Shown here one piece after another: positions 47,653 to 59,344 of a stretch of 64,000 nt of DNA. The stretch comes from Fomes fomentarius (taxonomy: Eukaryota > Basidiomycota > Agaricomycetes > Polyporales > Polyporaceae), in contig JABYQN010000009.1 of NCBI GenBank assembly GCA_022606135.1, positions 769,001 to 833,000 on the forward strand. Direction: 5' to 3'. Below the pieces are notes generated by a model that was not told where the DNA came from, did not search any database, and was given only the letters and a program-made list of their open reading frames with translations. The number at the start of each line of letters is the position of its first letter. Within the stretch, counting starts at the first letter, position 1. The translations under genes were made by a program, and so were the position numbers.

Positions 47653-49537
47653 TCAGAACAGCCCCACGAGATCCGCAAACGGATCCTTGCCCTTCTGCTG
47701 TGCCTGCTGCGTCTGTGCTGATGTCTGTGTCTGCGGCTGCGGCTGCAAAGGCTGTTGAAATTGCGCGTATTGCTGCTGCTGCTGCTGCTGCTGTTGTTGT
47801 TGTTGGAAGGCAGGCTGCCCAAAGTAGCTTGGGCTTTGCGCGGGTTGCTGTGGATATGATGGGGTCTGCGGCTGCAGCTGCGGTGTCCCCAGCCTGATCG
47901 AGCCCAAGGGTGCACCCGACGATGGCGAGACGGTGCCCTGGCGTGGTGGATGGCTGTTCGGCGTCCCCAGCCCATTCGACGCGGACGCCAGAGGAGTCGG
48001 GGCTGGGTACGCTGCGGGTGCTGGCGCGCCGAATCCCGTCCCCGCACCGTACGGCAGTCCGCTGAAGTTCGACGTGGGGACGGCGACGGGTGCTGGTGCT
48101 GGTGCGGCAGCGAGCGAGGGACCGAAGAGGGTCGCGAGCTCGTCGATCCCGCCGGATGGGGGCGCGGGGGTGTCGTCGAAGTCGATGAGGGAGACGGATT
48201 GGGAGCCGCTGGGGCCGGCGCCGTTCGAGAGTTCTGGGGGTATGGGGTTGGCAGCGGCGGTGAAGTCGCCTTTCTTGTATGACTCGTAGCGGTTGAGGAC
48301 GGTGTTGATCTGGTCATTGATCTGGAGGTAGGTGTCTGTGAAAACGGGAGGTGTCAGATAAGATGACGGTTAACATATGTAAGGAAATAAGCAAAACAGA
48401 CCTAATGACTCTGGGTCATCTGATTCTGCGTTGGATATCCACTTCTGGATCTTTGGGCGCGCGTCGCGGAGTATTGATGCTACTTGCTGCATTACGAGAG
48501 GCACGCACAGATTCAGCATCATTGTGGACCGTCATGGGATCGCAAGGGCAACTCACATCGTACACATCCCCCTGCGCGAACTTCTCTCCCTGCGCAGTGT
48601 CGACGTTGTCCAGGATCTCGTTCAGCAAGATGACTTTGCTCTCGAGCTTGTTCAGCTCCGTCAACGCTTGCGTCCGGTAGTCGGGCTTCGCGTCTGGGTT
48701 CGCTCCGGCGAGTGACTTCATAAGGTCCTGCGCGGCGGCGAGGTCGCGTGGTGTTCCTCTTCGAATCAGCTCTTGCAACTTTGCAGACTGGGCTTCACGA
48801 TCTTCCGCCTCGAGCTCTTCCGCCGATTTGATGTTCTGGCAGAGGCACATGTCACATCTCGGTTTCGGTAGCACAGCAGGTCCAATATGATACTTACCGC
48901 TGCGGCCGGAACAACGGAAGGTCTTGGGACGTCACGGAAGCGATAGCCCTTGAAGGTGAGGAGCCGGTGCATGTCCCTGATGTTGCTGAAGTCGTCTTTG
49001 AAACGAGACTCAACGCATATTCCCTCCTTCCAGACGTGTATGAGGTCGAGGATCTTCTGCATGACCGGGCCAGGGAAGGGGGGCGGGCGCTCGGGAAAGC
49101 GGCGAACAAGTTCGTTCAGGAACTCCTTGGTCGCGATCTGGAGGTGGAAGGGGTATCCGCAAGATTGGACGAGGGTCTCGAGAAGGGAGAGCGCGAGCAT
49201 GGCGATGTGCGGGTTGCGATGGTTAACTAGTCGGGCGACGGTCATGGCCGCGTCGCGCGGGCTGCGTCATGCATGTCATGTCGGGTATCGGGTATCCGGG
49301 AAGAGGTAACAGATCAAGATTGTGAGTTGAGTTCAGGTTGGAGAGCGATAAGTCGCGGATCGCGGAGAACTGGGCGGGAGAAACATACGTGTTAGCCTTC
49401 TTTTGGTTGATGTAGTCCGCGACCTCGAGGTGTAGGGCGTAGTTGGGCTCGCCCATGGTGGGATTGCATGCCCGCGTGATGAGGACCTCAAGCTGGGAGA
49501 CGTTCATCATCCATCCGGAGGACGATGAGGGGAACAT
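47653..49537 (-). CDS. GGA-like clathrin adaptor (VHS and GAT domains, no ear domain)
   Basis: ATG at 49537 (MFPSSSSGWMMNVSQLEVLI), stop at 47653. The VHS domain covers about residues 10-150: LITRACNPTMGEPNYALHLE, LALSLLETLVQSCGYPFHLQ, FSNIRDMHRLLTFKGYRF. A GAT domain follows (EELEAEDREAQSAKLQELIR, LTELNKLESKVILLNEILDN, QINDQINTVLNRYESYKKG). The remainder is a Pro/Gly/Ser/Gln-rich tail with a polyglutamine run and the end GKDPFADLVGLF, with acidic-aromatic motifs that may bind clathrin or accessory proteins. GGA proteins sort cargo at the trans-Golgi with Arf-GTP. A gamma-adaptin ear, present in animal and yeast GGAs, is not visible here. Confidence 0.87.
47771..47804 (-). repeat. CAG/CAA repeat coding polyglutamine
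   Basis: A trinucleotide run (CTG then TTG on the plus strand) encodes about 11 consecutive Gln in the tail of the GGA-like protein. Mixed CAG and CAA codons make it less prone to slippage than a pure CAG run. Confidence 0.85.
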
Positions 49538-50177
49538 TTCGGGTGAGTTCCAGTGTCTTTGGCTTGGAGTAGAGTGGTCAGAATGGCAGTAGGCGAGGCG
49601 GGATGCGCAGAGAGCGTATGGCGAGACCTGAGGGATTGGCGAGGCAGCAAAGCGGAGGGCGCTCGTTGACGATGGCCGTGGGCGGAGGAACGTGGCTGGC
49701 GCTCGTTCGTCCCGGCTCCTGCGGCACGGCGCGTCGCCTTCTTTCTACTCACCGTTCACGGTCCGTGAGCGATGGGGCATGCGAAGACGCACGACGGCTT
49801 GATCACAGTCTACTCTTTGTTGTGCATGTCCTGCTCGATGTTCCATGAGTATCATTGACCTTGTCAAGGAAGTTGTGGCCACCACCGTACGGTCATAGGC
49901 TGGCTGCTTGCACATACATGGCCATGGCCGACTGGGAGTCAGGGTTGGGTAAGGACATGGAGCAAGGCACATCCTATCGGACATTGCTGTGTGGGTCGTG
50001 TCTCCAGTCGCTCTCAAACTTACTCCTCCCCAACATCATCGTCATCCCCAGGACTTACCTCAAAAAGGTAGCGAGAAGCTCATTCTCCCGATTCGACGCC
50101 AGTTTCCTACGCTGGATGTACTTCACATCTCCAGGGCCGCACTCGCTTCCTTGCGCTCCTTCTCAACTACCACCAAC
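49538..50177. other. Intergenic between divergent genes
   Basis: A shared upstream region of the GGA-like gene (-) and the HNH gene (+). Frames within it lack recognisable products. Confidence 0.45.
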
Positions 50178-51353
50178 ATGCTTAGCAAAATCTCCGCCCC
50201 TTCGGATCGGCCTACGAACCGCAACGTCTTCCTCGGAGACTACTACGGCGACTCAGTCGCAGGTATCTTCCTTTGCTCATCTCCTCTTCCGCCCATTGTT
50301 AATAGTTCGCGCGAGGCTTTCACCAGTACGGCACCGTGACGTGGGAGTCATTTTTCCAATGGCTCTCCTTGATTATAGACACTCCGGAGGACTGGATCGT
50401 GGTTCAAGGCGATAGGTTCGCAGCAGACCAATACTTTCCCAGCAGCGCCATCGTGTTGCCGGGCAAATACGCCCTTCTCGCCGCAGGCAAGCCTTGTCTC
50501 TCCATAACTTCATCCACGCGCTGAACGCATGACTGCTAGATGGCTCTCCGCTCCACGTCAAGCTTACTCAAGCATGTGCGCGGAGAAGACAACAGACCCC
50601 GGCTCACTCCTACTCATCCAACGAGAACTTCACGCGCGTCGTGCGCCGGGATGCGCGTTGCATGGTCTTTGGCTGGCTGTCTGCCCTGAGGCAACTGCAC
50701 CCCGCGCATATTTTCTCGCGCGCACACGCGACGGAGGTATGCGCATATGCACATACAGAAATCATGCGAGTCCCCACCGCTCACGCCGGCCTGCCCAGTG
50801 GAACATCAAAGGCTACCCCGCCCTGGTCACCGATACCGCGTCGTCGCTGACCATGGGCGGGAGTTCCAAGATCGGCACCGTCCAGAACTTGCTTCTCCTC
50901 AGTGCAGAACTGCACGGCCCCTGGGCTGACTACGATTTTGGCGTAGACCCTGATGTAGGCCACCCGTCCTTCTCTACTCTACTTGACCTGTGTTGACGAC
51001 CTCTACGGTGACTCCAGGATGACTACCGCATCACTGCGTTTGTGAAGGGACTCGACCGCGTCGCCGGGCGGACGCTGAACCTCGAGCCGATGTCCGACCC
51101 CACGACGCGTCCGCTGGACGAACTCCTCCGTGACCACTTCACCCAGTGTCTCCTAAAGCATGTCAAGGGCTCGGGGGAGCGTTCGTGGGACTACAACCAC
51201 ACCTTTGGCATTGGCGCGTTTGATCTGTCCGACGCCGGCGTTTGGGGCACTGCGGAAGGGAAGGAGCGTCTTGAACTCGAGCTGGAGAACCGGCTGTTTG
51301 AGCATAAGTCGCAGCAGGAGGATGGCGACGAAGTTGTAGCGAGCGGTGCGTGA
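50178..51353 (+). CDS. HNH (HNH_2-type) endonuclease-domain protein
   Basis: ATG at 50178 (MLSKISAPSDRPTNRNVFLG), stop at 51353. Exons join GDSVA to GFHQYGTVTWESFFQ, then LPGKYALLAA to DGSPLHVKLTQACARRR through a GC-AG intron (50487-50539), then HATE to WNIKGYPALVTDT and DPD to DDYRITAFVKG. Like many mushroom proteins of this type it has an N-terminal part (FFQWLSLIIDTPEDWIV) followed by an HNH fold: DARCMVFGW, HPAHIFSRAHATEW, SKIGTVQNLLLLSAELHGPW and FGVDPDDDYRI. The C-terminal segment (LDELLRDHFTQCLLKHVKGS) is typical. The role in the cell is unknown; the His and Asn positions of the fold look intact, so nuclease activity is possible. Confidence 0.82.
50487..50539 (+). other. GC-AG intron in the HNH gene
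   Basis: The donor is GCAAGC and the acceptor ACTGCTAG. It joins GCA G to AT GGC TCT, giving AADGSPLHVK as expected for the family. No GT donor nearby keeps this frame. Confidence 0.75.
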
Positions 51354-52802
51354 GTTCGACTTGTTTGGTTTTGTTTGTCTGGTAGATTTGCAGAAGGACG
51401 CACTGGCCCTGTGAAGCATAAAGTATGAAAGTTCTGAAGTATATTACCTTTTGCGGGGGCATACTACGTACGCGCCCTTTATTCCTTGTAATTGACGTTC
51501 CTAATTTGATGTTGTGGACCCGCGTGCGAGTCGCACTGAACCTTCTTGGAAAGGACATGTAGCGGCTGTGAAGTACAAGCTCATAGTTTGTTACGCCAAG
51601 TATTGTCCGCGGACTCGAGCATTTGCGGCTAACTTTGTCCGGACACATCTCGCATCCGTAGCCTCCGGATATCGTGTTGCTTGCCACAACGCCCGCTCAC
51701 AGATATCCTATCGTGTAGGGAAGAGGTAGGTTCTACAACGCAGTATCCAGCAGTATCTGTACGCTAAGCGGATCGGATGTGCAGGAGCGTCTACTACTAC
51801 TCTGCGCAGCGCATATGGTCCTTGTTGTTCAACCTCCCCGGCCGTGTCTACGACGTACGTATGGTGTCATGACGTTCTACCCCCCGGAGCTCCACGACTG
51901 TGGCATAATGACTCCGAGCGAGTATAATGCATGGTGTGCCAATACAGGCAGCCTTTCGGCGTACAATGAGTCGCCATGTCCACTCACGACATCTTTCGAC
52001 CCGAGGACTATCAAGACTGGCGCATCGTATCACCGGGGTGGTGTCGTAGGTCTCCACACTGCTACAGTCAGCCACCATGTCGTTTGACCCATAGCATGAC
52101 AGAAACTCCGAGGAACATACCATGAGTATCCTGACGCAACCTTGCGACAACTCCACTGGCAGGACCTGCTTGGGATTAACCCTTTCTCTTAGGCATGCTG
52201 GTGAATCTGGCAAGGGCCTTTCCTCCGTGGAATACCCGACTCCGACTCCGACGGCGCGCTCTGTGTGCGCGCATGCACGTCCCGACACCCGTGGAATCGC
52301 CACATCCGCCGCGGCCTCTCGCACGCTCCCCGCCGTGCGCTATCTTCACGCCTACCTCGACGTCAGCGAACGAGCGTTTCGTACGTCAGCCTTTGCACTC
52401 ACGCCGTGTCCCGGCGCTGTGGCCTATACGAGCACACATAGTAAGAGAGCCGTGGCCCATCCTATCGCTCCGTAGCCCTTGACATTTGGCAGACAATAAT
52501 TGCTTTAATGGTCCAGTTTCACGATCGGAGCCGACATACCGCGCTGCACTGTCGCGAGGATACTGATACTCGCCGCCTCCCCAGACTCGAACTCTGTCGC
52601 AGACGCATGGTGCAGAAACGCGAGACGTCCCGCGCGTTACGCACCTGCGCTTGCCTCGGCAACCCATCGTCGAGCTATAAAACCTCCCCCGTTGAGAGTC
52701 TGAGTCCCTAGCCCCGAGCCCAAGTCTCCATCACATCGGACATTTCTCCTCACCTAGCACCCATTTCTAGCCCACACACACTCTACGCAAACAAGTACCA
52801 AG
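51354..52802. other. 1.4 kb intergenic region upstream of the alcohol dehydrogenase gene
   Basis: No convincing gene. Frames at 51779-52087 and 52122-52482 are open but have no recognisable product or start context. The right end holds the dehydrogenase promoter. Confidence 0.45.
52676..52682 (+). promoter_or_regulatory. TATA box of the alcohol dehydrogenase gene
   Basis: TATAAAA 127 bases upstream of the ATG at 52803, in a spacing compatible with a 5' UTR of about 95 bases. It is a sequence match only. Confidence 0.5.
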
Positions 52803-54200
52803 ATGTGTCCAGCGGTTGTCAAGTACCAGTACCAGTACCCGACGTCCTACACCGCATACGCCTTCTTCGAGCCTGGCGGGCAGCTCCAGAAGGTGGTCAT
52901 GCCCTGGCGATTCCCGAGCCCGGGTGAGATCGTGGTTAAGGTCCTCGCCTGCGGTGTCTGCGGAACGTGAGTCCGAACCATGCTCTTCATACCCTCAGGC
53001 CGACACTGACTACGCTCTTCTGTGGTCTGTGTACGTAGGGACGACGTCTGCCCGTCACAGGTGATGGAAGTGCCGCTACCGCGGGTCCCGGGACACGAGG
53101 TCGTTGGGGACGTCGTAGCGGTATCATGCCAGGAGACCAAGTGGAGGGTCGGCCAGCGGGTCGGGGCCGGGTGGCACGGCGGACATTGCTCAACTTGTGC
53201 GCGATGCCGCGCCGGTGATTACTTGACGTGCGAGAACCACCATATCAATGGTGCGCGTCCACTTCTACTCTCTCTTCCTCGTGGCGAATGCTAAGGCGAG
53301 AAACGTGTGCTGCCAGGTGCCAGCAGGGACGGCGGGTATGCAGAGTACGTCACACTACGCTCTGAAGCAGTCGTGCCTGTCCCGGAGGATATGGACCCGG
53401 CGGAAATCGCGCCTCTGCTGTGCGCTGGGGTCTCCACCTTCCGTGCGTTCTCATATTATCCCGAACCCCCTCGTTTGATCGCTGAACCTCGCGCTTAGAA
53501 GCACTCCGGAACATGGCGGTCACCCCTCCCGACTACGTCGCCATCCAGGGCATCGGGTGAGTCGTCCTCATCCTCGACACCCAGCCTAGTAGTCCCGACT
53601 CATGTTCCCCATCTCCAACCGCACAGAGGGCTCGGCCACCTCGCCATCCAGTTCGCGGCCGCCATGGGCTTCCGCACCATCGCGCTCTCGCACGACAGCA
53701 GCAAGGAAGAGATGGCGCGCGAGCTCGGCGCGGACGAGTTCATCGACGGCTCCAAGGTCGACCAGGCCGCCGCGCTGCAGGAGCTCGGCGGGATGAAGGT
53801 GATCATGTCCACCGCGCCCAACGCCGGCGCGACCGAGAACCTGATCAACGCTCTCGCCGTCGACGGCACGCTCCTCCTGCTCGCTGTCGAGCCGGAGCCG
53901 ATGAGAATCCCGCCTTGTGAGTAACCGCCGCCTTGGCACTGGCAGGGGTTGAGGATGTTGTGCGAGCTGACGATGGCGCGATTTGCGCGTGCTATACACT
54001 GTTATGCAGTGTCGCTGCTGTTGAAGCGCCTCTCGATCAGGGGCTGGCCGACGGGGTCCCCGAAGGACGCGGAGGACTGCTTCACGTTCGTGCAGGCGAA
54101 GAAGATCAAGTGCTTGGTGGAGCGCTTCCCGCTGCACAAGGCACAGGAGGCGTTCGAGCGCAAGGAGAAGGCGCGCTTCAGGGCTGTCATCGTACCTTGA
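52803..54200 (+). CDS. Zinc-dependent alcohol dehydrogenase (MDR family)
   Basis: ATG at 52803 (MCPAVVKYQYQYPTSYTAYA), stop at 54200, several short introns. Catalytic-zinc region: ACGVCGTDD and VPGHEVVGDVVA. Structural zinc cysteines: CSTCARCRAGDYLTCENH. Further on come GASRDGGYAEYVTLRSEAVV and PLLCAGVSTF (third zinc ligand Cys), then the coenzyme fold GIGGLGHLAIQFAAAMG and DGTLLLLAVEPEPM, ending with KAQEAFERKEKARFRAVIVP. Zinc and coenzyme motifs are complete, so an active NAD(P)-dependent alcohol/aldehyde oxidoreductase is expected; GLGHLAIQFA with ALSHDSSKEE resembles CAD- and ADH1-like enzymes. The substrate is not predictable. It is convergent with the methyltransferase gene. Confidence 0.92.
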
Positions 54201-54609
54201 ATTTGAAGCTAGAAAGGTTGCAGCCTCAGGAAGCTTAAGATTCAGGGCGAACCTGGAGAGGGCTTGAGCTTGGGTACTAGTAGAGCCGGAGAAGGGAAGG
54301 AGGAACTGCTATAGTAGACTTGTCACTGGATGTGAGAGTATCGTACCCAGTACTAGTAATGAGAATGGCCGCAACCAACACTGAATGGGCTGGAGATGCG
54401 AAGAGCACTGCACTGGCACCGACGACGAGAAATGCTGAGTCTGATCTGAGCAACCTGCTTTAATTGCCTGGGAACCTCCACGATCAATCGAAAACGCGCC
54501 TACACGAATAAGCCTACAGTAAAAGCAGCTCATTGGTCGATCACCATAATTCCAGCTCCAACGATGCACGTTTGAGCAGAAGAGTGTTGTTAACCTGCCA
54601 ACACTAGGG
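54201..54609. other. Intergenic between convergent genes
   Basis: The 3' flanks of the dehydrogenase and methyltransferase genes; nothing else is seen. Confidence 0.5.
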
Positions 54610-55784
54610 TCATACGATCTGGACGCTCCAATAGAGCATCTGGGATCGACGCCGTCCCTGGAAGACGTTTCGACTGAACCCGTCCGTAAGCTCCGCCTTG
54701 ACCACGACTCTGTTCGAAATGTCCGTCCCCGCGACTTGGGCGAACACCTTCTCCCACAAGACGCGCCACGAAGTCGTAGAATGACCGTAGCGTTTACTGT
54801 ATAGGGCAAGCGTGCGTTAGAGCCAAGGAGCGTCCTGAATTGAGTAGTAGTATAAGATTCTGGGAAGAGCTCGTACCGGCCAAGGTGATCGTCGATATAC
54901 CCTTCCTTTTCCAAGCCCTGGTGCCTTCCGAAGACGACTGCTCCGGGAGTCTTCTTCAGGAGAAGAGCGAGCCTCACCGCGAGCCCGTACTGCGTCTCCT
55001 CGTCGAAGAGGTGGAACAACGCGCCAGTGTAGATGTGGCTCAAGGTTCCCATGAGTTGCGATAGGTCGGTGACCGAACCCAAATCGGGCGTGTGGGCCGG
55101 CTCAGCGCTCGCTGTCGACGGTGCAATAATTGTAGGCAGGTCGAAGATGTCGGCGGCGATGAAATGGATCGCGCACGTCCCCTTGTCGCTGAAGAGGGTG
55201 TAGCCTGACTCGATGTACTCGGGGCGGAGGTCACATCCCAGTATGCGGGAGGCTGGATAGCCGTCGTGCACCAGCCTTCGCACGTCCGTTCCCACTGCGA
55301 ATCGAGAGCCGGACTCAGTAGCGGTGCAACTCTCGATATCCGACTCCTCAGGGCTTACTCATGCATCCTAGGTCGAGGAAGAGCGTAACCGAGCCTTTCT
55401 CGGCGCCCGCAGCTAGGACAGTTGGGTAGATCGCGTTTGCGGCCATGAACTGGTTCGCGAAATGGAACCCTCTGATACACGGGTAAGGATATTTCTCGCT
55501 AAGGGTTGAGTATGAGCATCTGAGGCGGGCCCTAGTAGAGAAGCTGAGAGGCGTACTAGGCTCTGTATGCACAATTGTAGTCATTGTCAACCACACCGTG
55601 ACGACGAGTGTGATCGGGCAACCACTCACTTCTGTTGGACAGCTAGGATCCTTGCTCGCAACTCTTCTTCATCGGAAGAGATAGCACGGTGCAAGAACGC
55701 CTTCTCCGACTCGCTCAAGACGAGTAGAGTGGGATCGAGAGGAGGGATCAACGAAGGATCGACTGGGCTCTCTGTGCTCACCAT
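54610..55784 (-). CDS. SAM-dependent methyltransferase, AusD-like
   Basis: ATG at 55784 (MVSTESPVDPSLIPPLDPTL); the frame upstream begins with GTG only. Four exons are joined by introns at 55499-55629, near 55296-55362, and one or two near 54790-54877; the stop is TGA at 54610. After an N-terminal helix (LSESEKAFLHRAISSDEEEL) comes YPYPCIRGFHFANQFM, then the SAM-binding motif FLDLGCMMGTDVRRLVHDGY and ILGCDLRPEYIESGYTLF. The rest has FHLFDEETQYGLAVRLALLL, GAVVFGRHQG and ends QMLYWSVQIV. This layout matches the class I methyltransferases related to AusD/TblB that act in fungal secondary metabolism. The acceptor molecule is unknown. Confidence 0.85.
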
Positions 55785-56786
55785 GATGGCGGTCGGATTG
55801 ACAGCTGAGATCACAGGAGATGGTCTTCAAGTGCAACTAGATGTCTCACTCTCGTATTGGTCGCGGAGCACGGAAATAGAGGACATGGGAACTACTGAGG
55901 CCATGATGACATCGATTGGTGACAACTTGTTGCGATCTGGATTCATCATCCCAGCACCCATTCAAGCGTGACAATAATCTTTTGGGATATAGTATGATAC
56001 AGCAGAGTGTTCATTTTTGAGCGACCCCAAATATCAAGGTAGCAAGCTCGGAGGAGAGAGACTCATTGACTATTACTATGAATATTCGGACTTAGTCGGA
56101 GTTATCTTCGGAGGGGGATGTCGGGCGTCTGATATTACCCACAGAACTCCGATGTCGTACAACTCGGCGGCTTCCGTATCCGAACTTCGTCTAGTTGCGA
56201 CTCTTGTGCACTCATGAAGCCTGTACAATTCATGTATGGAGACTTAAGAAAGCCTTGATAGGTGCGCACTGCCCCACATGATCCTAACACAGACTTGTAC
56301 GTCCAACAGAACATAGATGAGACCGTGGTGAACAATGCATTGTACTAACCTACTGTGCTAATCCCAAATCGAATATCGTAGGGTTGCACAACTCAGGGGA
56401 TCATGGCAAGTGGAACTGGCATGCAAAAGCCATTGCCAAAGTGACGGCCGTCAGCTACCGATGTCTTGGACGATGGCCTGCAAGTATTGATGAGCACCAT
56501 TCTCGGACGCGCACGCCATTCTGACCGAAGTTTATCTGGCATCCGAGGTCGTGTGCACACTCTTGAATGAAGTCGCGTACGCTTCGCAGTCTTTGGCGAT
56601 GGATCGCCCACGTGGTTTTTTTTGGGACAGTGTCCTTCTGTCACCCGAAAAACTGGGAAAGGCGCCAATTGATCGACGAACGTGCGCAGACTCCGCATGC
56701 CTGCAAATCCTGCTACCTCATCCAGACAGTGTGGGAGGTATATATAAGAGGCGAGAGAGTAACGATGCTGCCAACCGACGAACATA
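55785..56786. other. 1.0 kb intergenic region between divergent genes
   Basis: Promoters of the methyltransferase (-) and the phytase-like gene (+). Frames here (for example 55567-55971) are shadows or have no recognisable product. Confidence 0.5.
56739..56747 (+). promoter_or_regulatory. TATA box of the phytase-like gene
   Basis: TATATATAA ends only about 40 bases before the ATG at 56787. If used at normal spacing, the 5' UTR would be about 10-20 bases, which is unusually short. Confidence 0.5.
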
Positions 56787-58780
56787 ATGGCTCTCCTATG
56801 GCTTGTCGCTACTCTTTCCTTGCAGGTCGCCACCTCGCTCGCCCGCCCCACGCAGCGGCACTCAACGTGCGACGAGCCGGACCCAGCCTTCGCCGTTAAG
56901 GTCCAGTTGGGAGGAAAGACCTACATCAACAAGGTTTGTCTCTGGGATCGATGCCGTGGAGTGTGCGCTTAAACCTTACCCGTGACCGTAGGGCTTGGTT
57001 GCCTTTGGATTGATTCCCTCCAATTTCACCGACTCTACTGGTATGATCATGCACATATCACCGATATATAGTATAATTTACATGGTCATCCCGATGCCAG
57101 GGGACACACTAGGAGGTATTGGAAGTGCCATTGCTATCAAGAGAGGCTCCTTCGTTAGCAATCCAGATGGCACTTTCGCCGGGACGTTCATTACGCAGCC
57201 GGACCGAGGTTTCAACGTGTGAGCTCTTTTTTGAATGTGGATGCTCGTCATCTGTACGCGTTTGACTTCGACAGCGACGGAACGATCGACTGGCAATCCC
57301 GCCAGTATCAAATCGACTTCGCTCTATCACCGTACTATGAGGACAACAACCTCGACTTCTCCGACGCTTTGAACACACTGAAGCTCACCTACCGCCGCAC
57401 GGTCCTGTATACGGAGCGAAACGCGCACAAGACGACTGGCTCGGACGCACTTGCCGTACGCCCAGCTCAGCCTCTGAGCCGTTTTATCTCTATCGCCGAC
57501 CCTGCGCTCCCTGTCAACGCGCCCAACGGACGGCTCTCCGTCGATGCAGAGGGTCTTGCGCTCAACGCAGACGGGACGTACGTCCTCGTGGCTTATATAT
57601 CAGTGTCTGCCTGTCGCTAAAAGTTCCATGTCAGGTTCTGGATGAGTGACGAATACGGCCCCTACATCTACCTGCTGAGCGCCCAAGGACAGCTCATCGA
57701 GACCATCCAACCTCCGCAGGCGATTATGCCCCTCATTAATGGTGCCCTCAATTTCACCTCGGACACCGATCCTGACACAGGTCGCGCCGGAAATCAAGGT
57801 TCGACTCCGTTCATCCGATACTCAATCATATGGTGCTGACTAGGGACGCTTCTGTGTGACAGGCTTCGAGGGCCTGACGCTCGACTCGTCCGGTACGACA
57901 CTTTACGCGCTCTTGCAGTCTGCGACGATCCAGGACGGCGGCGACGACAAGACCACCTCCCGTTACTCGCGTCTGCTCGCATTCGACGTGTCGACGCCTC
58001 TGCTCGCCCGTCCGCCTCTCGTGGGTGAATGGGTCGTCCCGCTGCCGCAGAGCAGCAAGGGCAAGACGCTCGCTGCGAGTGAGATCCATTTCGTCAGCGA
58101 GAACGTCTTCCTCGTCCTCTCGCGTGACGGAGACGGGCACGGTGGTGATGACAACAACTCCAAGTACAAGTAAGCTCCACATGATGCCAGTGCCATCTTC
58201 AAAGGAGGCGGACTGACGCGTCGTGGCAATCAGACAGGCGGACTTGCTGGATATCAGCAACGCTACGGACATCCATGGCACGAAGTTCGACGTCCCGAGC
58301 AACCCAATTGCGAAGAAGGGCACGCTAGACAAGAGCATCACTCCAGGGACTTACCAGTCCTTTGTTGACTTCATTGATGATGACCAGCTTGACCGATTTG
58401 GGCTGCACAACGGTACATTCCGCCATCGCAGTACGAGGAACCTGTGCCATTCTCACGCCTAAATATATCGCAAACAGGGAAGCCTGCAGATCAAACACTC
58501 ATTGACGCGAAGTGGGAGTCGCTTGCCCTTGCGCCGGCTTTCGACCCCGACTTCCCGGACGACTACTTCTTGTTCACAGCGGTATGCCCACCGGGAGTTG
58601 TACCTGGTCCGTGTGTGTGGTTGCTGATGTTCATCACAGGCCGACAACGATTTCATCACCACTCAGGGGATCGCCTTGGGCAAGCCGTACAATGCTGGAC
58701 TGGACAATGACAACCAGTTCCTTGTGTTTAGGGTGACGCTCCCCGGGGCGTCGGTTGACGGCGTTGTTCGTAGGCACTGA
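56787..58780 (+). CDS. Secreted phytase-like esterase (PF13449-type propeller)
   Basis: ATG at 56787 (MALLWLVATLSLQVATSLAR) opens a signal peptide. Several exons follow to the TGA at 58780. Recognisable parts are VQLGGKTYINKGLVAFGLIP, DTLGGIGSAIAIKRGSF, AFDFDSDGTIDWQSRQYQID, LSVDAEGLALNADGTFWMSD, EYGPYIYLLSAQGQLIET, GFEGLTLDSSGTTLYALLQS and ASEIHFVSENVFLVLSRDGD. The repeating EGL and DGT/EYGP pattern is that of the phytase-like esterase domain, a beta-propeller found in secreted proteins of bacteria and fungi; the reaction is not established for most members. The last exon encodes DNDFITTQGIALGKPYNAGL and ends GVVRRH. Confidence 0.88.
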
Positions 58781-59344
58781 TTTACAGATAGCAATCGGAG
58801 CAAATGAAATGCCACTGTAAATGATGTCCTTTTACTTTCGTGAAGTCAGATGTCTTCGCCCTTTGGGGGGTCTGCCCAGCATGGACAGTCACGTTATCTC
58901 ATGGTCTGGCCTTGTGTCGACTAGTTGTAGGTCTGGGGCGATCCTCTGTGTTGGTACGGCTTGCAAGTAGCGAGGTACGAGTGATGAAAGGATGGTGCGA
59001 ATCCGCCTTCCGTTGTAAGATGAGTCACTCAGCACATCTGCATATCCTAGCGTTTTCTACTTGAACTCATAAGTCTACGTGGGGATTGACTTTCTGCAAC
59101 ACGCACAAACCCGTGTTCCAGTCTGCTGAGTCCCTCCAAAGTCCCTCCGCACCCCGAGTCTATCCCGGACTGTGCCATGTCTTCCTGCGACACTTCCCTC
59201 TCCGGCATCCTACTCGTCACGGTCGTGACTCCGTACTTGACAACGACAACCGTCATAAGATACGCTGCTTGTGGCATTGGTCAAAGGCTTCATAATGATA
59301 GGATCCGAGACTCACAGACCGTGGTCGTGGATTGATTCGCGGGT
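58781..59344. other. Intergenic between convergent genes
   Basis: The 3' flanks of the phytase-like and SDR genes. If the SDR gene is read in the alternative frame it would extend to about 59253. Nothing else is seen. Confidence 0.45.

Noticed and set aside
52122..52482. Arg/Pro-rich frames upstream of the alcohol dehydrogenase gene
   Set aside because: Two overlapping frames with no conserved features; the region is better explained as promoter.
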